A stretch of DNA of 64,000 nucleotides from Siphlonurus alternatus (taxonomy: Eukaryota; Arthropoda; Insecta; Ephemeroptera; Siphlonuridae): assembly GCA_949825025.1 (NCBI GenBank), contig OX463786.1:16501911-16565910 (forward strand). The letters run 5' to 3'. A model generated the notes under the pieces. That model searched no databases, was not told where the DNA came from, and worked only from the letters and a program-made list of their open reading frames with translations. Shown in pieces: positions 11,907 to 36,134 of the stretch (position 1 is its first letter; each line of letters starts with the position of its first letter). The position numbers and the translations under genes are program-made.

Positions 11907-12290
11907 AATGGACAAACTTCATGAATGATTTAATTGACGATTGGGATAGAGGACCTCGAGATTTAGTTATATATTGTCATTTTTTTTTTTTTTTTAGATA
12001 TTTGTGAACCCTCTAATTAAACACCCTTAAATCATGTTGCAAAACACTGTGACGTCATAGTCACGCAAATATTTAACACGCATGCATAAGAAAAAATGTT
12101 GTATGATATATTAAGACGTGACACCGTTTTTTCCCTCGATTTTCATGCAGAGGGTAAAGGGATAAAAATAAAATCTGAAAAGCTCTTAGGGGTGTATCCT
12201 TATAAAAAAAATGGCATACATAACTCAAAGACGTTTCTATCCTAATATAAAATAATAATGAAAAAAAAAACTTGAAGGTTGTCCATTTTG
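11907..12290. mobile_element. MITE family B, copy 2
   Basis: Arms begin AATGGACAAACTTCATGAAT and end CTTGAAGGTTGTCCATT. Internal markers are ACCTCGAGA, CTGTGACGTCATAG and CAAATATTTAACACGCATGC. The minus-strand open frame inside it is a chance frame. Confidence 0.8.
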
Positions 12291-12379
12291 TCTCGCTTGT
12301 GTGCACAGTTTCGTATAATATAATATATAACCAGATGAATTACACATTTGCACGATAAGCGATAAGGTTTGGTTTAATT

Positions 12380-12520
12380 AATGTGGATTTCCAGCATGGA
12401 GCAATGACGAAAGGGGCTTGGCGCAAGAAAGGCGCACTTGCTTCAATATCATGGTGGCCATCTTGATGATAAAAAAATGCATTTTGTTCGATGGTGCGTG
12501 AAAAGGCTAGAAAATCTGAT
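12380..12520. mobile_element. Family J hairpin fragment, and hAT-like end nearby
   Basis: Shares GGCGCACTTGCTTCAAT and a GTGGCCATCTTGATGATAAA block with family J elements at 51785-52016 and 52791-52979; only one arm is clear. A few dozen bases on, 12585-12599 reads CAGGGCTCGGACTGG. That is the terminus of the hAT element at 44376-47862, but no partner terminus or target duplication is visible. Confidence 0.5.
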
Positions 12521-12599
12521 TGGCTACCACGCTACCTCGCCTATATGATAGAAAATAGATAATAGAACCCATTCGATCCACTGGCAGGGCTCGGACTGG

Positions 12600-13400
12600 G
12601 CATCGGCAGTCTACAAATGGACCGGGCCTAGCTATTTCTTGAATTTTTAATTGTGTTGTTGTTTTTTTCCTTCGTTTAATTGTTTTTGATTTTCATAACA
12701 TTTTATCTAAAATTTATCGTATCCGTCGAGTACCATTTTTTGTTATTTTTTTTCTTAAAATGTACTGAGATTCAGCTCTCATTCTTTTTTTTTTTTTCAA
12801 CGCCCTTTCCCCTTATCTACGCCTCTAATTGTTGAATCCTATTATCCTATAATAATTAAGCTATATATATCGCTCTTTAGCGCGAGATATTTAACCGCCC
12901 GTAAAGTATGCAACTTATCGAGCACCACATACGTGGCCGCACATGGTGAGCTTTCCCGACTCGCCGATAGTTGGCGCTAGCTGTATAAAAAAATATAAAA
13001 ATCAGCTGGTGTTGTTTGTGTTCGGCTTTATTTCCTAAACAGAAACTTCTGGAGGCAAATAATTGATAAATTATAGAAATATAGAGCAGTAAATGTGTTG
13101 AAGACAATAGTCTCTTTATTAGTAAGTATAAAAAGAGAGTTATTTCAAATATTTTTGTTGTAAGTTGCCTAAAAAGACAATATTTCCAAACGTCGAACTT
13201 GCGTTTGTTGTCTTGTTGTCAATAATTATGGTCAGCAGAAGGGAAAAGAGAGCACATTGGCTCTCTTTTGACGTTAAAATAAACTGGCGATAACGTTGAA
13301 TTTATTTAAAATTTTAAGAGACGATGGCAGGATAAATGTAAATGCATACGGGATGGGCATGCATTGCTACTCTCAATGTGCATGTCTGCATGTCGAATCA
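12600..13400. other. Region upstream of USP39, possible 5' exon sequence
   Basis: A locally less AT-rich block (12890-13260) sits where a USP39 promoter and 5' UTR could lie. A donor-like ATTAGTAAGTAT is at about 13120. A short plus-strand frame from ATG 13229 (MVSRREKRAHWL...) stays open for 15 codons to a weak donor in phase 0 and could be a basic N-terminal exon. This is speculative; otherwise I see nothing. Confidence 0.25.
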
Positions 13401-13408
13401 CTTCGCAA

Positions 13409-13870
13409 TAGGCCACTTTCCCTTACACTGATCCTCGCTATCTGTGAGTGGCGCTGCAACTTTTTGCAACTTGCAGTTCAAAGTCGACCAATCACTTGAC
13501 AGCATGACGTCATGCTGTTCATGATCCATCAATGGCTGCTCTGTGGTCAACCAATCGCTTGGCAGCATGGCGTACACGAGCCGCGGTGGCCCGAGGTAGT
13601 TGTTGTCTTTATCTCGCTAGTATTTGGAATTGAGCAGTGCTAGGGTGAAAACAATTCTACTGAAGCAAACTAGAATAGTTATACCACGTTTTGGCCGTGA
13701 AAAATATTAACTCTTTATCTTCTTTCGTACCTAACTCGCGGTTCACAAAATTTCCCCCCCCCCCCCCATCTTCGCAACGTATTATTTCGTTTCTACATAC
13801 TTTGACCGTACACGAAGTTGCAGCGCCACTTGCACAGATGGCGAGGATCAGTGTAAGGACAAGTCACCTA
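13409..13870. mobile_element. TA-flanked MITE family E, copy 1
   Basis: Termini TAGGCCACTTTCCCTTACAC and GTGTAAGGACAAGTCACCTA enclose about 460 bp. The same element in opposite orientation is at 29568-30032 and 31277-31728. Shared internal words are AGTGGCGCTGCAACTT, CATCAATGGCTGCTCTGTGG and GCACTGCTCAATTCCAAATA. A TA target and long inverted ends suggest a mariner/Tc1-like non-autonomous element. Confidence 0.85.
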
Positions 13871-14239
13871 TTTTTGAAAGTTGACCTACAACTCGTACAA
13901 AAACTTAATCTGTCCGCTAGAGAAACTCATAATCTTGACATTTATGCAATCAGATAAGCTCTAGGTTCAAAATTACTGCAGATTTGTAGATTCAAAAATT
14001 AACATTGTGAAGATATGTCAGTGTCATATGCAACTACTGTACACCACGTAGCCCTTTCACGGACCCCCTTAAGACATTTCGCACTTTTAATAATTTTTAT
14101 CTGCCATATTTAGGGTTCTTAAAATTTTGAAAAAATTATTAACATGTTCAATAGAATGTAGCAATTGAGTTTATCATAATTTCAGTTCCATATCAAAGCA
14201 TCTCTTTGAGTAAAAAAAAAAAAAAAAAAAAAAAAATTG

Positions 14240-14620
14240 TGAGGAGGGACATGAAAAAAAAATGTCCCGGTTTTGGTCCAGGCCTGCTTTTGGACTCTTT
14301 ATAGCCAAAAAAAGTAAAAAAATAAAATTGTAACCCATTAACCAAATCAGCCTTTTCATAAAAATAACAACTGCATTACCGTGATATTTTTTTTACTAGT
14401 TAAGAAAAAATAAAAACGAATTATTTGTTAAAAACCCTGTTTTTATTCGTTTTTGATTTTTTTTTTTTTTTTTGAACCAGTAAAAAAATTATCAAGGTAT
14501 TGCAGTTGCTATTTTCATGGAAGGGAAGGTTTGGTTAATCAGTTACAATTTTCTTTTTTTACTTTTTTTGCCTATAAAGAGCCTAAAAGCAGGACGGAAC
14601 CAAAACAGGGCTAAAATCCA
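14240..14620. mobile_element. Hairpin repeat upstream of USP39 exon 1
   Basis: Left arm (GGTTTTGGTCCAGGCCTGCTTTTGG..., then AAAGTAAAAAAATAAAATTG) is mirrored by the right arm (...AAAAGCAGGACGGAACCAAAA), with poly-A and poly-T runs between. The two open frames read from the opposite arms are near copies, as expected of an inverted repeat and not of a gene. Confidence 0.65.
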
Positions 14621-14825
14621 AAACTGGGCTGTGCACTGTACACCAGCTACACTAGCCTGTGTAGGAAACTATTGCCATGAGATTTACAGTATAATAATAA
14701 ACAAATACATAATAATAATATAGGTTTTATTAAGCAGAAAGATACATATTTATGCATACTCTATTGAGAATCAGTAAAATCACAGTATATGATATTAAAT
14801 GATTTGATTTCCTCTTGTGTTTCAG

Positions 14826-27747
<12,922 letters not shown>

Positions 27748-27765
27748 TAGAAGTCAAGTAATGAA

Positions 27766-28011
27766 TATCGATGGTGTTCCGTCAAAAACGATTAACTCAT
27801 TTTATCGCGTCCTCTCAAAAACGACTAACTCGTTTTATCGCGAGCCGAGATGGTCGCTTTTGCACAATGGGTTTCCAAGTATACATTTTTTTTATACCTG
27901 AAAACCCATAGTGCAAAACCGACCATCTCGGCTCGCGATAAAACGAGTTAGTCGTTTTTGAGAGGACGCAATAAAATGAGTTAGTCGTTTTTGACGGAAC
28001 ACCATCGATAT
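27766..28011. mobile_element. Palindromic MITE in the USP39 3' UTR
   Basis: Near-perfect 246-bp hairpin starting 18 bp after the USP39 stop. Ends are TATCGATGGTGTTCCGTCAA and ACGGAACACCATCGATA, and AACGACTAACTCGTTTTATC is mirrored inside. It is flanked by TA and abuts AATAAA (28012), so the mature mRNA probably carries a strong stem-loop directly before its poly(A) signal. Confidence 0.88.
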
Positions 28012-28017
28012 AATAAA

Positions 28018-28925
28018 GTAATGTAATATCTTGGTGTTCAAAACAATGTTAAACTATACTAGTATAAAATAAATACAAAATGATGTTTTTAGCATGAAAT
28101 CTTATGTTTAATGAAAGGGGAGGGGGGTAGACGATGTTTTAAAATTAATTGCCTTTTTTAATAGTTCTGATCAACTTTTATAATTTATCATTTTATTACA
28201 TGAAATATAATTATCTATCCCAAATAATATCACAGTCCACTTTTCTCTTTTTCCAGCAGTTAAAATGTTAAAAAGTTGAGTTTATGATGTCTTGCCTAAC
28301 CATAAGAAAAGAAATGTATGAAAATGAGTGTCATGTATAGCTGGTTGGTTGGTATTTTGGGGCAATCGCGCAATTGACACATTTTGGTCATGTATGCAGC
28401 ATTTAATAGTTGAAAATTAAATGTTAAAAAATCATCAAATTTGAACATAAAAAGAATTTATATATTATGTATATTTTTTAACAATTTTTATTTATTTTAT
28501 TTCTTTATTTATTCACATTAAAATACTAATTGGTACATTGTGACAACATACTAGATATATTATGATATAATAATTAAGATTTAGTAATGTATAGAAACTT
28601 TTGGTATTTGAATTTTTTAGTAAAATTATTAACATAAATATTGTAAATTCGTTAAATCCTTCAGCATTAAACACGAAAGTTATGTCCCTCCTATAATCAA
28701 TCATTTTCTTTTAATTCTTATGCCCACGTTCTGGCGTTTAATCCATTTTACTTCTAGCAAGCCAATAGAGACAAAATTCCTTCTATCGATCCTCTAGCTC
28801 TAGCTCTTCATGCCACCAGGCAATGAGTCTATTTCATTCCATTTGGGAAAAAAATCACTCCTGGAAACCCCCGGAATTTAATTTTGTTGTACTGCTATTA
28901 TAAATTCTCATAGTAGCAGCTCTCT
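28018..28925. other. Intergenic tract after USP39
   Basis: AT-rich sequence with no recognisable element. It contains no coding exon that I can support. Confidence 0.5.
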
Positions 28926-28927
28926 AC

Positions 28928-29213
28928 AGGTGCTTTCACATATTCGAAAATCGCTACGGAAACACGCCGTAGCTACTCCGTAGCAATTAAATGTGTTGAT
29001 TTTGCTGCGGCGCACCGTAGCTGTACCGTAGCACCTCGCGATCTTCTGCGGCACGTTCTACGGAACTCCGTAGCAAAATCAAGATGAGTTTGATTTTGCT
29101 GCGGCATTCACATGATTTTCCGCCGCAGCTGCCGCAGACGAACAAGAATATGTGAAAGGCTTACGGCATTGCTACGGAACTCCGTAGCGATTTTCGAATA
29201 TGTGAAAGCACCT
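28928..29213. mobile_element. Palindromic element rich in CTACGG/CCGTAG words
   Basis: Ends AGGTGCTTTCACATATTCGA and CGAATATGTGAAAGCACCT are inverted. The 286-bp interior repeats GCTACGG and CCGTAGC many times in both orientations, including GCTACGGAACTCCGTAGC. No open frame. Confidence 0.8.
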
Positions 29214-29567
29214 TTCTATATACTATGAACTAGTTCAAGTGCTTTTCTCTCCACAAATCATTCATTGCAAGATTGTTGCTGAATGTGAGAGCTGTAACTT
29301 TTGTGACTTTCCTGTGGTGTGTTGAGACATATATTATTTATAGAGTTTTGCAAGTGGTTTATATATTATAGTGAATATAATAATATTTAATTAGGATATT
29401 TTTCAGTATGATAAAAGTTTTCATATTAGAAAAAGAATCGCAAGCAAGTCCCTTAACGATTAATCTCAGTTACTTCGGAATCAAAGAAAATTTCCTTGCA
29501 AACGAATCGAATGAAATAAATTTTAAAAAATCGAGAATGATCTAAAACTTAATCGCTTATGGTTTGA

Positions 29568-30032
29568 TAGGTGACTTGTCCTTACACTGATCCTCGCCAT
29601 CTGTGCGAGTGGCGCTGCAACTTCATGTACGGTCAAAGCATGTAGAAACGAAATAATACATTGCGAAGATGGGGGAAAAATTTTGTGAACCGCGAGTTAG
29701 GTACGAAAGAAAATAAAAAGTTAACATTTTTCACTGCCAAAACGTGGTATAACTATTCTAGTTTGCTTCAGTGCAATTGTTTTCACCCTAGCACTGCTCA
29801 ATTCCAAATACTAGCGAGATAAAGACAACTACCTCGGGCCACCGCGATTCGCCATGCTGCCAAGCGATTCTGCGATTGGTTGACCACAGAGCAGCCATTG
29901 ATGGGTTTTAGAACGACACGGAACGACATGACGTCATGCTGTCAAGTGATTGGTTGACTTTGAACTGCAAGTTGCAAAAAGTTGCAGCGCCACTCACAGA
30001 TGGCGAGGATCAGTGTAAGGACAAGTCACCTA
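29568..30032. mobile_element. TA-flanked MITE family E, copy 2
   Basis: TA|GGTGACTTGTCCTTACAC ... GTGTAAGGACAAGTCACC|TA, 465 bp. It is opposite in orientation to the copy at 13409 and nearly identical to the one at 31277. Confidence 0.9.
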
Positions 30033-30039
30033 TTCAGTC

Positions 30040-30810
30040 TTGCAGTTTTCTTACAACAGCTCCATTTCCGGTTTTCGTCCATAAGGCCAATGTTAAACTT
30101 TTACCTCAGTTTTCACAAAACTGATAAGACAGATTCGCTTCAAAATTTGTATGCCACCTATTGATGGTGAGTTCTAAGTCCCCTGCAAGTCTTGTTGCAT
30201 TCAGGCGGTACGATTGCGAGATATCAACCTACTGAGATTCATCCTTAATTTGTTCAGTTTGAAAAATTCACGCGCGTAACCCTTCCCCCCACAAAAAAAA
30301 AACTCGATATTTATAAATCAGCTGTTCTAAAAAAAAAAAGCGGCAAACGTGAGAGTGATACACTACTTATTAATTCTATAATATCGTCCTTATAAATCAA
30401 AATTTTAAAGATAATTTCCTAATTATAATAAAAGATTAACTTATTCTCATTTTAAAACATAAACATTTGTTCTGGTTGAAGTGATTGGTCAGATATGGAC
30501 CACGCAAGTCGTTGGCCCTAGAGACTAGAGTGTGTCCACTGTCCACCAGTCCACCACACGTGTCCACCTGTATGTTCACCAAGCATAGACTGTCAACAAA
30601 CAACGCAGTTCCAGTTATACATTCAAACTAAATAAACAAAAGTCCAGAGTCTAGGTAAATATCTTGATGTCACATGCAGCTTAATAATAATGATAGTTTG
30701 ATCATTCACAGATAGGCATCCAATGGGATTTTTGCCTAAAAACTTTCTTTTGGCTTTTCCCCTCAGCCGCACACCAAGTCTGCATGGTTCTTTGTTTTAT
30801 TGGTGACAGT
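30040..30810. other. Intergenic tract
   Basis: Nothing coding. At 30535-30580 the word GTCCAC(C) recurs about six times, a small degenerate minisatellite. Confidence 0.45.
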
Positions 30811-30824
30811 GTGGCAATCTTTAG

Positions 30825-31813
30825 GGGGAGATCAAGATGGCGCGCCATAGTGAGCAACGTCGACGTGACTCTCCGCTCAAATTGTCTGTCCTATCCTGGT
30901 AACTATCCCTATCCTATTCTATATATTAATCGTCTTGATTTCTATGCCCCTATCCCCAGTCAATTTGATTCATAATTATCATTCTCGCCTCACCGCACCC
31001 CCACAATCACTACTTTTCCCTGCTCACGGTCGCCACAGGACGACACGTGATTGCTTCAAACCTCCTGTTACATCTTTTTTCATGTTGGCGCCTGCATCAT
31101 CAACCTACATTCTTGCACCCCATGCCACATAGTCATACTTGACCCTAAATCACCACCACATACCTTGCATGCTGGCATTCCCATCATCATCTTCCCATTT
31201 TGCATACCACATCCCATAATCAAAATTTCTACCCATTGTTCATCCATAATCCTTTACAAGCCCCTCCTAACTTTAATAGGTGACTTGTACTTACACTGAT
31301 CCTCGCCATCTGTGCGAGTGGCGCTGCAATTTCGTGTACGGTCAAAGCATGTAGAAACGAAATAATACATTGCGAAGATGGGGGAAAAATTTTGTGAACC
31401 GCGAGTTAGGTACGAAAGAAAATAAAAAGTTAACATTTTTCACTGCCAAAACGTGGTATAACTAATCTAGTTTGCTTCAGTGCAATTGTTTTCACCCTAG
31501 CACTGCTCAATTCCAAATACTAGCGAGATAAAGACAACTACCGCGGCTCGTGTGTGACGTCATGCTGCCAAGCGATTCTGCGATTGGTTGACCACAGAGC
31601 AGCCATTGATGGGTTAGAACGACATGACGTCATGCTGTCAAGTGATTGGTCGACTTTGAACTGCAAGTTGCAAAAAGTTGCAGCGCCACTCACAGATGGC
31701 GAGGATCAGTGTAAGGACAAGTCACCTATTAGTTAATTACAAGAACAATAAAACTAGTATTGGGTGCATGCCTGTTCGGGCTATTCTCATAAACGGATCA
31801 AGAAGAAGAAGAA
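30825..31813 (+). mobile_element. Short retroelement with intact 5' end and (AAG)n tail
   Basis: Flanked by a perfect 14-bp target duplication GTGGCAATCTTTAG (30811-30824 and 31814-31827). The 5' end is GGGGGAGATCAAGATGGCG-like and the 3' end is GGCTATTCTCATAAACGGAT followed by (AAG)n. Minus the family E element at 31277-31728 it is about 535 bp. It has no RT, so it is a non-autonomous or internally deleted non-LTR element. A related 3' tail occurs at 53874-53935, just after the receptor gene stop. Confidence 0.75.
31277..31728. mobile_element. TA-flanked MITE family E, copy 3 (nested)
   Basis: Same ends and interior as the copy at 29568-30032. It is inserted inside the retroelement at 30825-31813, so it is younger than it. 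Confidence 0.9.
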
Positions 31814-31863
31814 GTGGCAATCTTTAGATGGTGATGCTCACTTTTCTTGTTTTCACTTTTAAC

Positions 31864-32339
31864 CAGCGCCTGCGTCGATAGATTCTTGCCTTGCACTAAG
31901 CGATTTGGTGGGATATCTTGCAGCGTAGTTCTAATTATTGACGCAAATGCTCTCAGAGCGCTACTGTACTATCAGTTGCGATCGTCTTTTTACAATTTTG
32001 CGCGGCGAATTTTGAAATTAACGTTGGTGCCAACATAAAAATGAAAACTAAAATATTTTTTGATTTTATTTAAATTGTATTTTAATTTTTTTAATAAAAC
32101 TGCAAATAATATTTAATTTTTTACACATAATATACTTGTGCAAATAATTATTATTATGGCCTTAAAATGTGAGTTCGCAGATTTAGAAATATTTTATGTT
32201 GTTGGTACCTCTACTTTTTTGATTAGTACTGCAGCGCTCTTCGTTGAAGTGTACATATTTTGAACTATTTTGACTGTCCATGAATTAATACAGGTCCGAT
32301 CCGGGACTGCTAGGCAAGAAGAGATCGACGCAGGCGCTG
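31864..32339. mobile_element. Non-autonomous hAT element, 476 bp
   Basis: Inverted ends CAGCGCCTGCGTCGAT and ATCGACGCAGGCGCTG are flanked by the perfect 8-bp duplication CTTTTAAC (31856-31863 and 32340-32347). No transposase frame. Confidence 0.9.
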
Positions 32340-32694
32340 CTTTTAACGTATGCATATCCCTTCCTCCATTATGCCGACGACGACAGTTCAACTGTAGACA
32401 TTAAACAGACATTGTAGACATGATTAAACGAGGACCTAAATCACATGATCACATCCAGGGTGCCTTACAGTATTTGTTTGTCTGTTATTAAATGCTTTTT
32501 ATAATGCTTATGGAATGCCTGGAGGAGGCAATATATGATTTGGTTATGTATACATAATGATGTTGGTATTATACTGGTCCTCTTCTAGAGTTGTGATAAA
32601 AACATGTTATCATACCTGGCACTTTTGTACTTGCTACTATAGTATACATACTACCGGTACGTGCTTATGGCCAGACTATGTCTCTACTACAAAA

Positions 32695-32859
32695 TAACAG
32701 ATCTTAGTTTACCTCTAGACAGTTCAGTAGACTAGAAGGCACCAGATATATCAGCCAATGGCCAGCTAACATTCAAGCCTTTTCATTGCATGGCTGATAT
32801 ATCTGGCGCCATTTAGTCTACTGGACTGTCTAGAGGTAAACTAAGATCTGTTATACTGT
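32695..32859. mobile_element. Hairpin MITE family I, copy 1
   Basis: Arms TAACAGATCTTAGTTTACCT and AGGTAAACTAAGATCTGTTA. The second copy is at 49583-49732. About 160 bp, non-coding. Confidence 0.8.
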
Positions 32860-33278
32860 ATGAGATATTTTTAATTGTTAATCGTTGGTAGATGTAGTAT
32901 CATACCTGAATTTTCTATCAGAGCACTGAAAGTAATGGCATTGCTGCAGGCACTAGCTGACAACCACTTTTATAATTAACGTTCATTTTGCATAAGTTAA
33001 CATGTACACAAATCATTAAGTGTTTTGTGTTAAACCCTTTACAAAACTGACATATATATTATTCAGCAACAAGCAGAAGACCTTGCATTCTTCAAGGAAA
33101 AGTGTACATTTATATTTTAAGGTGAACAAACCTCAAAAGGATTTATTATAATAGAAAAAAAATGAACTGTGGAAAATACTTATATTGCCCATGTCATATC
33201 CAAAATTTCATGGATGAGGGGCTGCCGCTACCTCCCTCCTGATATGCCTGATTGCTAAAAGTGTGTTCACATTTACAG

Positions 33279-34367
33279 AAAATGGCTGGTAAGCGAAGTC
33301 GCCGCAGTCCCCGACTGTTTGAACGAGAGGTGAAGCAAGCTCGAATTTCGGTCCTTCACGATGAAAAGCACTGCCAAGGAACGGAGGAGGACGTGGAAAA
33401 AATGGAAGCCAGACTGCAAGAATGGCCGAACCTTCTGGAGTACCGTAAGGACGACTCAGAACCAACTCCTCTGATCTCCGCCGTGATCGGCCAACATGAA
33501 CTTTGTGTCCAGTTTCTATTAGAACAAGGTGCTGACGTACATGCACTTGTGACAAAAAAGTGTGTAATTGAAACTGCTGTTACTTTTGGTATATTGAATG
33601 CATTAGTTTTTGCAACATTAATGAAATTAGATAAAAATGTAGAAATTAAAAAAAGAATTATTAAATTATTACTTAAACATGGTAGTGATACTAAAAGTGT
33701 AATTAACATTGATGGTATAATTTTACCATTATTTTCATTTTTAATTAGAAGTAATTGTATTGATTATGTTGAATTATTTTTACAGTCAGGAGCTGATCCT
33801 AATGATGAAATAATGGCCCAATTAAGTAATAATAGAACTAGATCTTTTTCTTACCTTAAATTTGCCATAATAAATGAACGTCATGAAATCATTGAAATAC
33901 TTTTAAAATATGGTGCAAAACTTAATGTGTGTGAAAACCTCTTTCTGTTTCCAATTAATATAGGTTCCAATAAATGTTTGAAAATGTTATTTCTTAACAA
34001 TGCAATTGAAGAAATGAATCAACATTATGTTGAATGTAATGCTGCACACATATCAACTGAACTCATTATTATTGAAAGTGCATGTACGTTAGAATGTAAT
34101 TTAAAAAGTCTTAGCATGTATCATAAATTTGGTGGTAAATTGTGGAACTTTGATGAAGAATATGAGGAGGTAAATGGTTTCGATGATTCCATGGCTTGTC
34201 TCTACGAGAAGATGGTAAAGTTACGTAGCAATCCCCTCTCTCTTAAAGAGCTCAGCCGAGTTGCCATTCTGAAAACCATGGGCAGACGTTTCCCCAAACA
34301 TTCAGACTCTCTGGAGCTGCCAGCAACCCTTCGTACTTTCCTCAAGTTCCCTGATGTGGAAACCTAG
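33279..34367 (+). CDS. Ankyrin-repeat and SOCS-box (ASB-type) protein
   Basis: ATG at 33282, directly after an acceptor-like TTTACAG (33278), so a 5' UTR intron is likely; the 361-codon coding region itself is intronless. Ankyrin-like repeats lie at about residues 60-90 (TPLISAVIGQHELCVQFLLE), 120-140, 147-175 (VELFLQSGADPND) and 188-216 (IIEILLKYGAKLNV), with a weak one at 220-245. The C-terminus (316-358) is a SOCS box: a BC box of S/P-L-x3-S-x3 hydrophobic type in NPLSLKELSRVAILKTMG, and a LELP segment where the Cul5 box usually has LPLP. ASB proteins recruit substrates to Elongin B/C-CUL5-RBX2 ubiquitin ligases in the cytosol. The N-terminus is basic (KRSRRSPR). The middle (codons about 97-275) is far more AT-rich than both ends. 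I cannot assign an ASB number. Confidence 0.88.
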   Translation, partial: KMAGKRSRRSPRLFEREVKQARISVLHDEKHCQGTEEDVEKMEARLQEWPNLLEYRKDDSEPTPLISAVIGQHELCVQFLLEQGADVHALVTKKCVIETAVTFGILNALVFATLMKLDKNVEIKKRIIKLLLKHGSDTKSVINIDGIILPLFSFLIRSNCIDYVELFLQSGADPNDEIMAQLSNNRTRSFSYLKFAIINERHEIIEILLKYGAKLNVCENLFLFPINIGSNKCLKMLFLNNAIEEMNQHYVECNAAHISTELIIIESACTLECNLKSLSMYHKFGGKLWNFDEEYEEVNGFDDSMACLYEKMVKLRSNPLSLKELSRVAILKTMGRRFPKHSDSLELPATLRTFLKFPDVET

Positions 34368-34415
34368 AGTTACAAGTCACATTTGATAACAATGTAAAAG
34401 TCGGTTTTGTCTACC

Positions 34416-34740
34416 AATGGACAACCTTCATGAATTTTTTTTATTGCATATTTGGATAGATGACCTCGAGTTATATATTATCAGTATTCTTTTATATTTT
34501 TTTTTAATCCCCTAACACCCTTAAAATCATGCTGCAAAACGCTGTGACGTCATAGGCATGCAAATATTTAACTCGCAAGCATAGGGAAATGTGTTGTATG
34601 ACTATGACGTTACAGCGTCTTTCCCCTCAATTTTGAGGGTGTAAGAGGGTTCAAAATTTTTTTTTGAAAAAATGACAATACATAACTTGAGATCCTCTAT
34701 TTAAATATGCAATAAATTTTTTTTGTGAAGGTTGTCCATT
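34416..34740. mobile_element. MITE family B, copy 4 (complete)
   Basis: Best-preserved family B copy. Ends are AATGGACAACCTTCATGAAT and GTGAAGGTTGTCCATT; internal words are GACCTCGAGTTATATATTAT, CGCTGTGACGTCATAGGCAT and CAAATATTTAACTCGCAAGC. It begins 49 bp after the ASB stop and so probably lies in or near its 3' UTR. Confidence 0.9.
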
Positions 34741-34744
34741 TATT

Positions 34745-35335
34745 GATGGCATCATTTTCACTTTTGTATTTTTTTTATTGGAGAATGGAGGGAAAAAGAG
34801 AAGATGACAAACCGTAAATCTTTTTGGAGTCATTACACATTAAGTAGAGGTCAATTTATGTTTAGTGGGTCTTTAAAATATAATGTCTTGCAGTGTAAAT
34901 AATGTATGTATTGTAATTAAAAATAGTAGTGTACAGTTTAGATTACTTTTTTTAATCCAAAAATGAAGATGGGGTGCAAAATTATTGTATTGGCAATAAT
35001 TATTCTACTGTATTTTTTTTTTTTTTTGTATAAATTCTACCAAAAATAAAAAGATACACTTTACTTCCCGGAAAGGTCACCCCTTAACACAAGGTCCACA
35101 AGGTTTAAATGTTTCTAGAGATGTGGCAAAATGTTCAATATTTATAAATAATATTTTATTAATACAGTATGCAGTTTATAAAAAGTAACGATGGGAACAT
35201 TATGAAAAAAATGTCAGAGCAACATAACTTTTTTTGCTGTATTTATGAAACAAAATATGTGATGCATTTTAAGTTGTCCAGTATTCAAATTTGATATTCT
35301 CATTCAGCCTTATACCTTGTTATGTTGTATATATA
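34745..35335. other. Intergenic tract
   Basis: AT-rich with short poly-T runs. It may hold the ASB 3' end: an AATAAA-like AAAAATAAAAAG is near 35042. Nothing else is visible. Confidence 0.4.
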
Positions 35336-35339
35336 AACT

Positions 35340-35682
35340 GCTCTGTAGTGTAGTGGTTAGTTCCCCTGACTCTGGTCCGAGAGGTCCCCGGTTCGATTCC
35401 CGAACATGGCAGACTTTTCGTGACTTGGGATGGGTGTGACTGATTACTAGATTATGGAGTTGGTAAAAGGAAGGCAGCTTACAGCTGTCTATACTCCACT
35501 GCCCTGCAGTATTGCACTGCCACTGCAGGCTGCACAAATCTGGTAGTAGGAGCCCAGAAGAGTGCAAGAAAGGGTTCTGGGAGCCTGGTAAGCTCCAGCA
35601 TGGTCGCAAAATAACTCTTACTGACAATAAGGCTATATATCGGTCTGGCCACACCGAAAGGGTAAAATGGTGTCAAGGGTAT
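35340..35682 (+). mobile_element. tRNA-derived SINE, copy 2
   Basis: Same head (A box TAGTGTAGTGG, B box GGTTCGATTCC) and end (AAAATGGTGTCAAGGGTATT) as the copy at 19084-19430. The flanking duplication is not clear. Confidence 0.85.
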
Positions 35683-35984
35683 TAACTTTATTATATTCTA
35701 TTATTAATTAATGTTGTATTATATTTATGTTTACATGAAGATTAGTGTCTCTTAATTTTTATGTGTACTAGTACTAAGAAATCTCCACATGATTATAGCA
35801 ACATTGCTGCATAGCGTTATAGTTATTTTAATATATTATAATAGCAAAGCCTTATTATAAAGCAGTAATTAAGCTATTATAGGTGATTTGTTTAATTTGA
35901 GATTGTGTTACTGTATATAAGTTGCATAAGTATGCAGTTTTTCTGATGTGTGGTGAATGTTCACTCTATGTGTATAGGCTCCTT

Positions 35985-36081
35985 AGCCTTTTATATTCAC
36001 CAATTTGGTTTATTATGTTGTTGCTATTATTTATTTTTTTTTCTCTATTCCCTACAATGTAATTTATCCCAAATAAACAAA

Positions 36082-36132
<51 letters not shown>
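35985..36132 (+). mobile_element. Probable LINE 3' end with (ATT)n tail
   Basis: TATCCCAAATAAACAAAT followed by 16 ATT units (36081-36132). A transcription-end-like word plus a short-period tail is typical of non-LTR 3' ends. The body upstream is too short to classify. Confidence 0.4.

Positions 36133-36134
<2 letters not shown>

Noticed and set aside
13691..13957. Frame of 88 codons upstream of USP39 as its N-terminus
   Set aside because: It lies in a family E MITE whose other copies are far from USP39.
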